The notes under the pieces: model-generated
Seen by the model: the letters and a program-made list of their open reading frames with translations, nothing else
Databases searched by the model: none
Told to the model about the DNA's origin: nothing
Shown: piece by piece, positions 44,203 through 53,166 of the stretch
How the letters are laid out: the number at the start of each line of letters is the position of its first letter
Numbering within the stretch: the stretch's first letter is position 1
NCBI GenBank assembly: GCA_964391865.1
Contig: CAYMNQ010000004.1
Location: 310,001 to 374,000, forward strand
DNA from: DASZQL01 sp964391865
GTDB taxonomy: Bacteria > Planctomycetota > Phycisphaerae > Phycisphaerales > UBA1924
DNA length: 64,000 nucleotides
Direction: 5' to 3'
Made by a program: the position numbers and the translations under genes

Positions 44203-44676
44203 TCAGGAGACGGCGCGGGGTTTCGGGGGCTTGCCGTCGCGGGTGGGCGTCATGAGTGAGCGGCATTGGGCTCCCGCCTTCGTCTTCGATTCGAGGATCT
44301 CCGCGAGCGAGGTCTCGCGGAACTGGCGTTCGATCAGAGCGATCGCGTTGTCGATCCGCTCGTGGAGCGGGCAGAGATTGAGGTGCGCGGGGTTGCCCAG
44401 CGGGCACTTGCGGATGCGCTCGATCGGGTCGACGGCGTTGACGACGTCGAGCATGGTGATGCGGTCCGCCGGGCGCGCGAGAGAGAATCCGCCGTTCGGG
44501 CCGCGCTGGGATGAGATCAGTTCGGCGACCACGAGATCGCGCAGGATCTTCGAGAGGTATCCCTGCGGCACCTGCGTGCTCGCGGCGACGGACTCGCTGT
44601 TCGCCGCGTTCCCGGGCGCGAGCGCGGCGAGGTGCATCATGGCGCGGAGGGCGTATTCAACGGTGTGCGAGAGCAT
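44203..44676 (-). CDS. Rrf2-family transcriptional regulator of the nos operon
   Basis: A 157-residue winged-helix regulator beginning MLSHTVEYALRAMMHLAAL. The recognition region is VPQGYLSKILRDLVVAELI and the wing is SQRGPNGGFSLARP. The cluster-binding region has C91 and C102 (RKCPLGNPAHLNLCPLH). The middle Cys of NsrR/IscR is replaced, while His98 and a distal C138 could substitute as ligands. Family members sense NO, Fe-S status or cysteine with an Fe-S cluster. ATG at 44676 has GAGG 10 nt upstream. It lies within the operon and probably recognises the 26-bp sites at 53167, 54991 and 55384. Confidence 0.9.
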   Translation of the reverse strand: MLSHTVEYALRAMMHLAALAPGNAANSESVAASTQVPQGYLSKILRDLVVAELISSQRGPNGGFSLARPADRITMLDVVNAVDPIERIRKCPLGNPAHLNLCPLHERIDNAIALIERQFRETSLAEILESKTKAGAQCRSLMTPTRDGKPPKPRAVS

Positions 44677-44733
44677 GCGGGGCCGCCTCGAGATGGAATG
44701 GGCGACAAGGGTATCCAGATTCAAAGTCGGGCG

Positions 44734-45456
44734 TTACGGCGGCGGCTCGGTCAGCGGCGGATCGGCTTCGAGGGCGCGACGCTCGGCCGCCGCGCGGTTG
44801 GCGTATTCGACCATCGAGAGGTACTGCGACGGGCGCGCCCGAACCATGCGCACACAGCGCCAGCAGCAGACCCGGACCATCCGGTTGGCGACCACGATGT
44901 CGATCGGCGTGTCGCTCTCGAGAATATCGCCCTGCACAGGGCACTTCGTCGGCATGCCGTAGGTCGGCTCTTGCTGCTCGATCACGGCGCGATCGAGCAA
45001 CTTGATGTACCGGGGTGGGTCCGCGAGAACCCGCTCGCACTCGTCTTCGCCGGCGAGCCGGAAGACGCGGTTCCCCCACACCATGTCGAACGGCTTCTCG
45101 GGGAGCGGCTTCCCGCTGACGATCGACACCTTCATCGGGTAATGCGGCAGCTGATCGGCGATCATCACGCGATCAAGGCGCTCCGCGCTCGGGCCGGGCG
45201 AGGCTTCGAACTGCTCTCGGCAGGCGTCGCAGCAGAACCTGAGCTCGCGCCCGGCGAGCACGCGGTCGGCGGTGTCGCCCTTGGTGCCGAGCAGCGCGTC
45301 GCACGTCGCGCAGCTGCCGAGGTAGTACGCATCGCCCACGCGGCGTTCCTCGGCTGTCGGCGCGGCGGGTCTTGACGCTGGGTCGATCGCCGCGGGGCTC
45401 CCCGGCGGCGAGAGCATCGGAACAATCACAAGAATGAACGCGGTGTGAGCGATCAC
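44734..45456 (-). CDS. Exported protein with three YHS/TRASH-like metal-binding modules
   Basis: A 240-residue protein with an N-terminal hydrophobic segment (about 4-20), so exported or anchored. Three repeats of about 55 residues follow: module 1 at 45-100 with CATC and FCCDACREQF, module 2 at 106-160 with most cysteines lost (only C140), and module 3 at 166-220 with KCPVQGD and VCCWRC. CxxC plus CCxxC spacing resembles YHS/TRASH heavy-metal sites. Its place directly after nosL suggests copper handling for NosZ maturation. GTG at 45456 has GGAGAG 5 nt upstream. This identification is from pattern only. Confidence 0.68.
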   Translation of the reverse strand: MIAHTAFILVIVPMLSPPGSPAAIDPASRPAAPTAEERRVGDAYYLGSCATCDALLGTKGDTADRVLAGRELRFCCDACREQFEASPGPSAERLDRVMIADQLPHYPMKVSIVSGKPLPEKPFDMVWGNRVFRLAGEDECERVLADPPRYIKLLDRAVIEQQEPTYGMPTKCPVQGDILESDTPIDIVVANRMVRVCCWRCVRMVRARPSQYLSMVEYANRAAAERRALEADPPLTEPPP

Positions 45457-45480
45457 GGGACTCTCCGAGTGTCAGTGCGA

Positions 45481-46008
45481 TCAATCGGGCGGGTTCAGCG
45501 GCTGCTGGGCTTTCGCGCGCCGGGCTTCGAGCCATGCCTGGCGCGCCGGGGTCAGTCCCGCGTAATCGGCGATGCTTCCTGCGAACTCGGCGCGGGCCTT
45601 CTCCGCCGACTCTTGATCGGCGAACGCGACCATGCCGGAGCCCATCGGCGTGGGCAGGCGGTCGGGGTCTGTGACGAGGTACGCCGCCGAGGTGTGCTCG
45701 ACCCACGCGCGGGTGTTGTGATCGTGAACGAACCCCGCGAGCACGACCACGCCGGCGCGCCCCGCGTGCTGGTAGTCGAGCATGCAGCCGATGTCGTCGA
45801 ACATGACATGCTCGCGCCGCCCGTCGCGTTCGATCAGGAACGCGGAGGAGCATCGGTCTTCGTTGATGAGCATGCCGCACTCGACGCACTCGTCGCGCCC
45901 GAGCCGCAGGTTGGGCGGGCCGCTGAGTTCGTCCCCGCCGCAGGAAGGAATCCATGCGGCGGCAAGCGTGAGCCCAGCGAATACGGTTCGTCGTCCTAAG
46001 GTGTTCAC
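45481..46008 (-). CDS. nosL: NosL copper chaperone lipoprotein
   Basis: A 175-residue lipoprotein delivering copper for the NosZ CuZ centre. The signal peptide leads to a lipobox-like PSC at about residue 22. The NosL core shows CVECGMLINEDRCSSAFLI, VMFDDIGCMLDY and the C-terminal MGSGMVAFADQESAEKARAEF. GTG at 46008 is chosen: AAGGAGG precedes it and it overlaps the nosY stop as GTGA. A longer frame (to 46179) reads into nosY and is not supported. Confidence 0.92.
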   Translation of the reverse strand: MNTLGRRTVFAGLTLAAAWIPSCGGDELSGPPNLRLGRDECVECGMLINEDRCSSAFLIERDGRREHVMFDDIGCMLDYQHAGRAGVVVLAGFVHDHNTRAWVEHTSAAYLVTDPDRLPTPMGSGMVAFADQESAEKARAEFAGSIADYAGLTPARQAWLEARRAKAQQPLNPPD

Positions 46009-46901
46009 AGCGGCGACCTCCTTGAAAACACAGCGGCGGCGACCGCCAGCGGCACCACGACCCACGCCGTGAGCACGCCGCCGAAGATGAAGTGCAGTTT
46101 CGGGCCGAACTCTTCGCTCGCGTACAACCCCGCCGGGCCGAGCACGTCGAGCGTGGCGTCGACGGCGTGGAGCGACCACATCTTGAAGACCTGCAGCGGG
46201 TTGATGAGGCTGAGCGCGAAGAGTTCCTCGATACGGAGCTTGAGCGCCATCGCGCCGGCCATCAGCCCGAGATCAGTCACGAAGACGAGCGTCAGCCAGA
46301 GGAAAATGGCAACGCCCACGGCGACACTCGCACGGCGCGCGACGCTCGAGATCAGCATCCCCAGGCTCAGCATGCCCAGCGCCAATGCAAACGAAAGCCC
46401 CGCGAGCCACAGCATGCTCGCGGGACGCGTCGCCTCCCCCTTCCATGCCAGGATCGCGGCACACGCGCCGAGCCCGAGGCACAGACACGCGAGCAGCGCC
46501 GCCGCCAGTCCGACGTACTTGCCGAGCAGGACTTCCGTGCGCGAGATCGGCTGCGCGAGCAGGTACGGCAGCATGCCGCGCTCGCGGTCGGAAGCGATGG
46601 TGCCCGCGCCGGCGGTGAGCGCCATCAAAGGCACGACCAGCAGCACGAGGTTGATCAGCCCCGCGGTCGTGCGCCCGAAGCCCGAGAGACCCGCCCCGCC
46701 CGCGCCCACGGCGGCGACGTACGAGATTCCCAGCCCCAGCACCGCGAACGCGAGCGTGTACAGCACGAACCAGCGGCTGCGCACCGCGTCGCGCAGCTCG
46801 CGCCCGGCGATGGTAGCGATGTTGCGCACGAACGATGGCGCCGCGTGCGTGCTTGTTTGACCCGCGGCCGCTCCCGGCATGGTTCCGGTCAGGGTTGTCA
46901 T
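46005..46901 (-). CDS. nosY: NosY ABC transporter permease
   Basis: A 298-residue six-helix membrane permease, partner of NosF and NosD in delivering sulfur and copper for CuZ assembly. Helices lie at about 45-65, 85-105, 125-155, 165-190, 200-220 and 270-292. The ABC-2-like motif SDRERGMLPYLLAQPISRTEVLLGKY (about 104-129) is conserved. Both ends overlap neighbours (ATGA with nosF, GTGA with nosL). Confidence 0.92.
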   Translation of the reverse strand: MTTLTGTMPGAAAGQTSTHAAPSFVRNIATIAGRELRDAVRSRWFVLYTLAFAVLGLGISYVAAVGAGGAGLSGFGRTTAGLINLVLLVVPLMALTAGAGTIASDRERGMLPYLLAQPISRTEVLLGKYVGLAAALLACLCLGLGACAAILAWKGEATRPASMLWLAGLSFALALGMLSLGMLISSVARRASVAVGVAIFLWLTLVFVTDLGLMAGAMALKLRIEELFALSLINPLQVFKMWSLHAVDATLDVLGPAGLYASEEFGPKLHFIFGGVLTAWVVVPLAVAAAVFSRRSPL

Positions 46902-47794
46902 GACTTCACCTCCTGCGCCGCGGCGGCGGGCGAGCCGGCGACGGCGATCAACTCGAAATCCTCCACCGCGATCCGCGCTTCGGAGAGCAGACGGAAGGGC
47001 GCCGCCTTCTGATCGGGCGGCACGGGCACGATGATCCCCACGCCGTTCAACCGCGGCGCGAAGCCCGCGCCGCGCAGGTGCAGCATCGCCGGCTCGCGCG
47101 CTTCGGCACGGATGGTCAGGTGCAGCACCGCGCCGTGACCCAGCGACTCCGCGAAGCGGGCGGCGGGCACATCGCCCGTCACACGCCCGCGATCGAGGAG
47201 CACCACGCGCTTCGCCAGCGTGCTGACTTCCTCCACGCGGTGCGACGCGAAGAGCATCGTGCGCCCCGTTCCCGACAGTCGGGAGAGAAGAGCCACGAAC
47301 TCCGATCGGCCGCAGGCATCAAGGCTGGCGGTCACTTCATCGAGGATCAGGATCGGCGGGTCGCCCAAGAGCGCGATCGCGAGCGCGAGACGCTGCTTCA
47401 TGCCGCCCGAGAGTTCGCGGATGCGCTTCCGCGTCTGCCCCGGCAGCCCGACGCGCTCGAGCTCCGTGTTGATCGATCGCACCGCGACGCCTTTCAGTCG
47501 AGCGAAGAACGCGATCGCCTCGCCCACGCGCAGGTCGTCGTAGAAGCCCAGTTCCTGCGGCACATAGCCGATGAGCGCGCGGGCTGCCTTGCCCTGCCGG
47601 CGCGCATCATGCCCCGCGATGCTGATGCGGCCCGAGTAGCGCAGCAGCCCGAGCACGCAGCGGATGAGCGTCGTCTTCCCGGCGCCGTTCACGCCCCACA
47701 GCGCCACGCTGTCGCCCGCCGGGATGTCGAGCAAGACGGCGTCGACCGCCTTCGCGGCGCCGAACTGCATCGTCAATGAGTCGAGGCGGATCAT
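46898..47794 (-). CDS. nosF: NosF ABC transporter ATPase
   Basis: A 298-residue ATPase with Walker A GVNGAGKTTL (about 34-43), signature LSGGMKQR (about 131-138) and Walker B ILILDEVTASLD (about 151-162). The C-terminal extension (220-298) is typical of NosF. ATG at 47794 has GGGAGG 6 nt upstream and overlaps the nosD stop as ATGA. A longer open frame to 48688 overlaps nosD and is rejected. Confidence 0.93.
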   Translation of the reverse strand: MIRLDSLTMQFGAAKAVDAVLLDIPAGDSVALWGVNGAGKTTLIRCVLGLLRYSGRISIAGHDARRQGKAARALIGYVPQELGFYDDLRVGEAIAFFARLKGVAVRSINTELERVGLPGQTRKRIRELSGGMKQRLALAIALLGDPPILILDEVTASLDACGRSEFVALLSRLSGTGRTMLFASHRVEEVSTLAKRVVLLDRGRVTGDVPAARFAESLGHGAVLHLTIRAEAREPAMLHLRGAGFAPRLNGVGIIVPVPPDQKAAPFRLLSEARIAVEDFELIAVAGSPAAAAQEVKS

Positions 47795-49227
47795 GTCGAA
47801 CCTCCCGTGTGAAGTGGTCGCGCGACCGCGAGAATGTTGCCCGCGATCAGCAGCATCACCGCGCCCGCGCCGGCGAGAGGCAGCGCGCCGGCGCCGCCCG
47901 TCTCCGCCGCGAGGTGGATCGGAACCGGCGACATCAGCGGCACCTCGTCGGTGAATTTCGGCTCGGGGCGGATGGTCGGCAGGGCGCGCCCGACGAATTC
48001 GATCGCCTGCTGCGCGGGGCTGAAGAGGAACAGGCGCAGTTTCGGCTCCTTGTCCATCATGCTCTCGAAGAGCGTCTGCGACTCGTGCACGAAGTCGCCG
48101 ATGCCGTCGCGGTTCTGGTCGTAGCCGGTGTAGTCGCTCCAGAAGTTGCCGCGCTCTCCCTTCCAGAACGCGTTGGCGTCGAGGTTGCCGCGCCCGGCGA
48201 CGGAGACCTGGTCGATGTTGTCGATGAAGTTGTTGTCGGTGAGCTCGTTGCCGCGGGCGGAGGGGAGGAAGGTGACGCCGATGTCGTTGAACGCGACGGT
48301 GTTGCGCGAGAACTGCCCCGGCTGCTTCTTGGTGAAGGGCGAGCCGTCGATGTAGATGCCGACTCGGTTGCCGCTGATGAGGTTGTCGGTGACGCTGAAC
48401 TGGTCGGTTTCTTTCAGCCCGATGCCGTACCCGCTGGGCCCGCGGTTGCGGAAGAGCCGGTTCTGCCGGAGCGTCACGCCGGTGGAGTACATCAGATAGA
48501 TGCCGACGGAGTTCGCGGTGAGCGTGTTGCGCTCGATGGTCACCTGGTCGCTGAACATCAGGTGCAGCCCGTAACGGCAGTCGGTGGACGTATTCCCGCG
48601 CACGACGACGCCGGTCGAGTACCACAGGATCGCGTCGCGCCCGTCGTGGATGGTGTTGTTCTCGACGACGGTGTTGTTCGAGCGCCACAGGCGGAGCCCG
48701 TCGCCGCGCCGTGCGATGTCGAGTGCTTTGCCGCCGATGCGGTTGCCGCGCACGACGCTGCCCGGCGCCTCGCGCAGGTCGATGCCGAAGAGGATGTCGC
48801 GTAGTTCGTTGTCCTCGATGGTTGCACGGGGCGCGAGGGCACGAATCGCGGCATTCTCCTTGTCGAGGTCGATCCCCGTGTTCCGTACCACGAAGCCCTT
48901 GAAGGTGACGTCCGGCGCGGTGACCTCGACGATGTCCCCGCTGCCCCCGCCGTCGATGATCGCGCCGGGCTGCCCGACCAGCGTGATGGGCTTGCTGATG
49001 CGGATGTGCTCGCGGTACACGCCCGGCGGGATGATCAGCGTGCCCCCCGATGGCGCTTCAGCGATGGCGCGCCCGATCGCGCCGAGCGTGATCGGTTCAG
49101 CGGCCCGCTCGACCATCGGCGTCGGCGGCGGGGCGTGCTGGTCCTGCGCCGCGCTCGCGCCGGACGCGAGCGTGCCGACCGCGCCCGCGATGATCGAGAG
49201 CATCGAAGTGAGCGGTGCATGCTTCAT
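47791..49227 (-). CDS. nosD: NosD periplasmic right-handed beta-helix protein
   Basis: A 478-residue exported protein with a signal peptide at 1-26. About ten parallel beta-helix coils of CASH/PbH1 type follow, such as NNTVVENNTIHDGRDAIL and TNSVGIY-like turns, over residues 60-360. A C-terminal membrane helix lies at about 445-470. NosD works with NosFY in maturing the CuZ cluster of N2O reductase. It overlaps nosB upstream and nosF downstream, both as ATGA. Confidence 0.93.
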   Translation of the reverse strand: MKHAPLTSMLSIIAGAVGTLASGASAAQDQHAPPPTPMVERAAEPITLGAIGRAIAEAPSGGTLIIPPGVYREHIRISKPITLVGQPGAIIDGGGSGDIVEVTAPDVTFKGFVVRNTGIDLDKENAAIRALAPRATIEDNELRDILFGIDLREAPGSVVRGNRIGGKALDIARRGDGLRLWRSNNTVVENNTIHDGRDAILWYSTGVVVRGNTSTDCRYGLHLMFSDQVTIERNTLTANSVGIYLMYSTGVTLRQNRLFRNRGPSGYGIGLKETDQFSVTDNLISGNRVGIYIDGSPFTKKQPGQFSRNTVAFNDIGVTFLPSARGNELTDNNFIDNIDQVSVAGRGNLDANAFWKGERGNFWSDYTGYDQNRDGIGDFVHESQTLFESMMDKEPKLRLFLFSPAQQAIEFVGRALPTIRPEPKFTDEVPLMSPVPIHLAAETGGAGALPLAGAGAVMLLIAGNILAVARPLHTGGST

Positions 49228-49892
49228 GACGCGCTCGCTCCCGCCGCGAGCCGGTCAAAGAGCGGCTTGTACGCGCGCCGGTGGAAGTAAAACCCCACGA
49301 TCGTGAGCGCCGCGCACCCGACCGCGAGCCAGTACCCGTCGCCCAGCTCCGCGTACGTCTTGAACTGCCCGATGCCGCCCTCCCCCACGACCGTCGGCAC
49401 GAACGGCTTCACCGACGACGACAGCGGCGCCTCCGGGTCAAGGCTCAGCCCGAACGTGCGCATCCAGAAATGCAGATCGGCGATGAACCCGAGCGGGAAG
49501 CCGATCGCGGGGAGCGCGAGCAGCACGGCCCACTTGCTGTGGATGAACGCGGCGCCCTCGACGAGCAGGAACATCGCGATGATGATCCAGATTGCAGCGG
49601 CCCGCTCGAACGCCGCCGCCTCACCGAGCGGGCGCATGCCGATGTAGTGGTTCAGCCCGTCGATCTCCTTCACGTCGCCCGTGAGGTGGTTGACGTACGC
49701 CGTCAGGAACAGCCCGTTGGGGTACTGCGGCGCTTCGAGTTCCATGTGCCAATAGGGGAAGAAGATCGACACCAGGAGCAGCACCCGCGCGATCATGAAG
49801 ATGAACGTGGGCGCCGCGAAGCGGAGGCGGTGTGCTCGGAGTTCGGCGACGGGCACGCGCGGTCCGATCAATGACTCAAGGAATCCCGGCAT
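49224..49892 (-). CDS. nosB: NosB, clade II nos-cluster membrane protein
   Basis: A 222-residue protein with about four transmembrane helices (about 27-48, 95-115, 122-145 and 190-208). It contains APTFIFMIARVLLLVSIFFPYW and PQYPNGLFLTAYVNHLTGDVKEIDGLNHYIGM, the hallmark of NosB, present in clade II and absent from clade I clusters. Its biochemical role is unclear. ATG at 49892 has GGAAGGAG immediately upstream. It lies between nosZ and nosD. Confidence 0.9.
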   Translation of the reverse strand: MPGFLESLIGPRVPVAELRAHRLRFAAPTFIFMIARVLLLVSIFFPYWHMELEAPQYPNGLFLTAYVNHLTGDVKEIDGLNHYIGMRPLGEAAAFERAAAIWIIIAMFLLVEGAAFIHSKWAVLLALPAIGFPLGFIADLHFWMRTFGLSLDPEAPLSSSVKPFVPTVVGEGGIGQFKTYAELGDGYWLAVGCAALTIVGFYFHRRAYKPLFDRLAAGASAS

Positions 49893-49956
49893 GGGGAGTC
49901 TCCTTCCGTGCCGCGGCTCGAAGGGCCACGGCGGATGGTTCATGTGGCGAGAGAAT

Positions 49957-49986
49957 GCCCGCGCGGAGCGTCAGCCCGGCGCGGGC
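49957..49986 (-). other. 8-bp hairpin between nosZ and nosB
   Basis: GCCCGCGC/GCGCGGGC around a 14-nt loop lies in the 102-bp spacer after the nosZ stop, with no T-tract. It could stabilise the nosZ 3' end or attenuate transcription, favouring nosZ over its assembly genes. Confidence 0.5.
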
Positions 49987-49994
49987 CGAAAGGG

Positions 49995-52136
49995 TCAATC
50001 GTTCGTCGCCTGCGCGCGTGCGCCGGACTTCTCTGCGCCGACCGCGGGGGTACCGGGGGCGTCGGCGGCGCCGAGCGCTTTCGGCTTCACATGCAGGTAG
50101 CCCATCATCTCGAGGTGCAGCGCCGAGCAGAACTCGGTGCAGTAGTACGGGTACGTCCCGGGCTGGTCCGCCGTGAACGTGAACTCCGCGTACTCGCCCG
50201 GCTCGATCGAGAGGTTGATGTTGTAGCCGCCGATGCAGAAGCCGTGCGTCGCGTCCTGCGTCGTCTCCATCGCGGTGATGCGCCACGTCACGACGTCGCC
50301 CTCCATCACCTCGACGTGCTCGGGGGTGAAGTGGCTGCGGATCGCGGTCATCTTCACGAGCACCTTGTTGCCGTCGCGCGTGACTCCTTCGTCACCCTTC
50401 TTCGGAGCGTTGGGGTCGAGCGACTGCGTGTGCGGGTTCCAGCCGACCTCGGGGTACACGGTCCACGATTTCAGCTTGTCGGCTTTGATCATCTGGCAGT
50501 AGTGCGGCTCGCCCACTCCGATCGGCATGTCGTAGAGCACCGGCATCGTTGTCCCGCCCGCCGAGATGTCGACCAGTTGGAAGTTCTGCGGGAGCAGCGG
50601 GCCGGTCGGCAGGAACCGATCCACCGACCACTTCGACATCGAGATCAGGTACCGCCCGTCGGGCGTCACCGTGTCGCCCTCCGCGGCGCACAGGTGCCCG
50701 ATGTTGTACTGCACGGGCGTCTTCGTCACCAGCTTCCACGGCTGCTCGGGGTGAAGGCTCGCGTACTCGCCGCCCAGGCTCCAGCGCGCGACTGCCGAGT
50801 CGAGGAACAGCGACGTGTACGCATACCCCTTGTCATCGAACTGCGTGTGCAGCGGGCCGAGCCCCAGCTCGACTTGCGCCTCTTTCACCGCGTCGAAGTC
50901 GAGCACCGGGATGCCGTACTCGTCCTTCGTGCTGAACTTCTTCTCCGCGATCGCCTTCTTGATGCGGTCGATCGAGTACACCGTCACGTGCGGGTCGAGC
51001 TTTCCGGCGACGACCATGTACTGGCCGTTGGGCGTCACGTCCACGCCGTGCGGGCTCTTGGGCTCGGGCGCGAAGTGCAGGATCCCCTCGGCGACGCACG
51101 TGTCGATCATGAGCACGGGGAAGTCGTTGATCTTCTTGGCTTTGCCCGCCTTGAACGCCTGCTCGGCTTTCTTCCAGTCGATGATGTGCAGGTAGTCCAT
51201 GTCGCGCTTGCTGGCGCCGGCTTCGAAGGGAGGATTGCCTTTCTCCACGCCGCCGGTCGCCATCTCGGCGTTGAACGAGTTGATGAAGAAGAAGCCGTCG
51301 CTCGCTGCTTTGCCCGCGTCGGCGAGGTCCTGCCAATACGGCGGGAGCTCGATCGCGAACGAGTTGGACGTATCAACGCGCCCCTTGGCGCGATCGAATT
51401 TCCACAGCGTCACCATGCCGCGGTACGACTTCTTGTAGTCCTCGGGCGGCGCATAACCGTAGCCGAGCACCGTGGCGTACTGCCCGCCCTCGATGATGTA
51501 GTCGGTGTTGGGCGTCACGAACGCGGCCCCGTGGTCGCTGATCGTCAGCGGGTTCTTCACGATCTGCTTGGTCTCCCAATCGCGGAGATCAATGATCCCG
51601 AGCCGCGCATTCGCCTTGTCGCCGATGAACAGGAACTGCCCGTCGTACTCGCCGCCGGTTTCGGAGAGCGCGGGGTGGTGCGTGTCGCCCCACGGCACGA
51701 GCTTGCCGTTGATCTTCATCTGCTCGAGCACATGGTCCTTCTCGCCCGCGAAGCCGTAGCCCTGCCACGATTCCGGGGTGAACACCGCGATCGAACGCAG
51801 CAGGCGCATGCTGGGCACGCCGATCGCGAAGACCTGCCCGCTCTGCCCGCCTGACGAGAAGAGCACGTACTCGTCATGCCGACCGCTGGGCAGGTACGTC
51901 TTGCTCGCGGCGATCAGATCGTCGACGTTGAGCTTGCGCTCGTTGGCGATCTTCGTGAGCTGCGACACCTGGTCCGGGGTCAGCTCAACGGGCTTCGCCT
52001 CCTGCGCATCACGCCGACGGCGGCGCGATTCCTGCTGCGCCGCGGCGGGGGGCGCGAACGCGTCGATCGCGACGCCCCCGATGAGCATCGCCAGCGCCAA
52101 GCCGGCGAACGGGGCGAGTCTGCGGGATCGGTTCAT
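49995..52136 (-). CDS. nosZ: Nitrous oxide reductase, clade II
   Basis: A 713-residue periplasmic multicopper enzyme reducing N2O to N2. The seven-bladed propeller holding CuZ is at about 70-590 and the cupredoxin CuA domain at about 595-685. CuZ motifs are DTHHP (151-155) and EPHY (543-546), the clade II forms (clade I has EPHD). CuA ligands are H631, C666, E668, C670, H674 and M677. The signal peptide (1-33) is hydrophobic with an RR near the start, but lacks a full Tat motif, consistent with Sec export. It is the second gene of the operon, 71 bp after the cytochrome. Confidence 0.96.
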   Translation of the reverse strand: MNRSRRLAPFAGLALAMLIGGVAIDAFAPPAAAQQESRRRRRDAQEAKPVELTPDQVSQLTKIANERKLNVDDLIAASKTYLPSGRHDEYVLFSSGGQSGQVFAIGVPSMRLLRSIAVFTPESWQGYGFAGEKDHVLEQMKINGKLVPWGDTHHPALSETGGEYDGQFLFIGDKANARLGIIDLRDWETKQIVKNPLTISDHGAAFVTPNTDYIIEGGQYATVLGYGYAPPEDYKKSYRGMVTLWKFDRAKGRVDTSNSFAIELPPYWQDLADAGKAASDGFFFINSFNAEMATGGVEKGNPPFEAGASKRDMDYLHIIDWKKAEQAFKAGKAKKINDFPVLMIDTCVAEGILHFAPEPKSPHGVDVTPNGQYMVVAGKLDPHVTVYSIDRIKKAIAEKKFSTKDEYGIPVLDFDAVKEAQVELGLGPLHTQFDDKGYAYTSLFLDSAVARWSLGGEYASLHPEQPWKLVTKTPVQYNIGHLCAAEGDTVTPDGRYLISMSKWSVDRFLPTGPLLPQNFQLVDISAGGTTMPVLYDMPIGVGEPHYCQMIKADKLKSWTVYPEVGWNPHTQSLDPNAPKKGDEGVTRDGNKVLVKMTAIRSHFTPEHVEVMEGDVVTWRITAMETTQDATHGFCIGGYNINLSIEPGEYAEFTFTADQPGTYPYYCTEFCSALHLEMMGYLHVKPKALGAADAPGTPAVGAEKSGARAQATND

Positions 52137-52207
52137 GTCGATTCTCCTTCAAAGCGGCCGACGGGCCGCCCGCGTGAGCGGCCCGGGACGCGGTGTGCGT
52201 GCGGTCG

Positions 52208-53134
52208 TTACTGGGCGGCGCTCGCGGTGCCCATGGTCTTGGGCTGCAGCGTGCGCAGGTAGTCGATCACGTCGAGCAGGTCGTCGTCCGACAGCGCCGG
52301 GTTCCCGCCCCGCGCCGGCATCCCGACGCCGGTGGTGTTCTTCGGGTCGCTCGGGTCGCGCCCCTTCTTGATGAATGCGAGCAAGCTGTCATCATCGAGC
52401 GAGCGGACGAACTCGTTGTTTGCGAGCGGCTTGCCGTTGCCCTTGATGCCCACGCCCCCCGCGCCGTGGCAGGCGATGCACGTCGTATTGAAGATCTTGC
52501 TGCCGTGCGCGATGTACTCGGCGAGTTCGGCGTCGCCCCCCGCCGCGGCCAGAGCCTGCGCTTTCTCATCCGCGCTCACCGGCGCCGTCGCCAGCGCCAC
52601 CGGCGGGGGCAGTTCCGGCAGCCGGCGCGGGTCCTGCAAGCCGCGCAGGTACACCACCACATCCGCGAGATCCGCGTCCGTCAGGTCAGGGCGACCGCCC
52701 CGAGCCGGCATCGCGGCCGGCTTCGCATCGGGCCTCCCCTCGATGAGGAACTGGTGCATCAAGCCGTCGTCGTTCGCGGCGAGGAAGTCACTCTCGACCA
52801 GATTCTTGCCGAGCCCGGTCACGCCGGTGCCGCTCGCGCCGTGGCACATCACGCACACCGATGCGAAGACGTCCCGCCCGTGCGCGGCCCGCTTGATATC
52901 AAGCATCGCGCCCGCCGGCGCGGCAACAACCCGCTCGTACGCGAACGCGGCCCGGATCTCCACTTGCAGCGCCTCATGCCGCGCCGACCAGCCCCGGTAC
53001 ACGATCGCCCCGCCGCCGCCCAGCACGGGCACGCACAGAGCAATTGCCCACGCCGCGGCCATCGCCGTCTGGCGGTAACCGTTGCCTGCCACTTCGGACG
53101 CTCGAGCCTGAGAACGATTGGTGCGGGGATTCAT
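52208..53134 (-). CDS. Di-haem cytochrome c, presumed NosZ electron donor
   Basis: A 308-residue membrane-anchored cytochrome. One helix lies at about 23-46. Two class I cytochrome c domains have haem motifs CVMCH (94-98) and CIACH (219-223), each with its axial Met in MPARGG (142 and 272). It is the first gene of the nos operon and probably relays electrons from the quinol pool to NosZ. ATG at 53134 is chosen; the frame is open upstream through the promoter and into the previous gene, which is excluded. The strong promoter lies 44 bp upstream. Confidence 0.9.
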   Translation of the reverse strand: MNPRTNRSQARASEVAGNGYRQTAMAAAWAIALCVPVLGGGGAIVYRGWSARHEALQVEIRAAFAYERVVAAPAGAMLDIKRAAHGRDVFASVCVMCHGASGTGVTGLGKNLVESDFLAANDDGLMHQFLIEGRPDAKPAAMPARGGRPDLTDADLADVVVYLRGLQDPRRLPELPPPVALATAPVSADEKAQALAAAGGDAELAEYIAHGSKIFNTTCIACHGAGGVGIKGNGKPLANNEFVRSLDDDSLLAFIKKGRDPSDPKNTTGVGMPARGGNPALSDDDLLDVIDYLRTLQPKTMGTASAAQ

Positions 53135-53166
53135 GGCGAGACCTGACCCTTTGGGAGTATTTATTG

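Noticed and set aside
52035..52136. Tat signal peptide on NosZ
   Set aside because: An RR pair is present, but the residues after it (LAPF) do not fit the S/T-R-R-x-F-L-K motif, and the EPHY/DTHHP motifs place the enzyme in clade II, which is typically Sec-exported.
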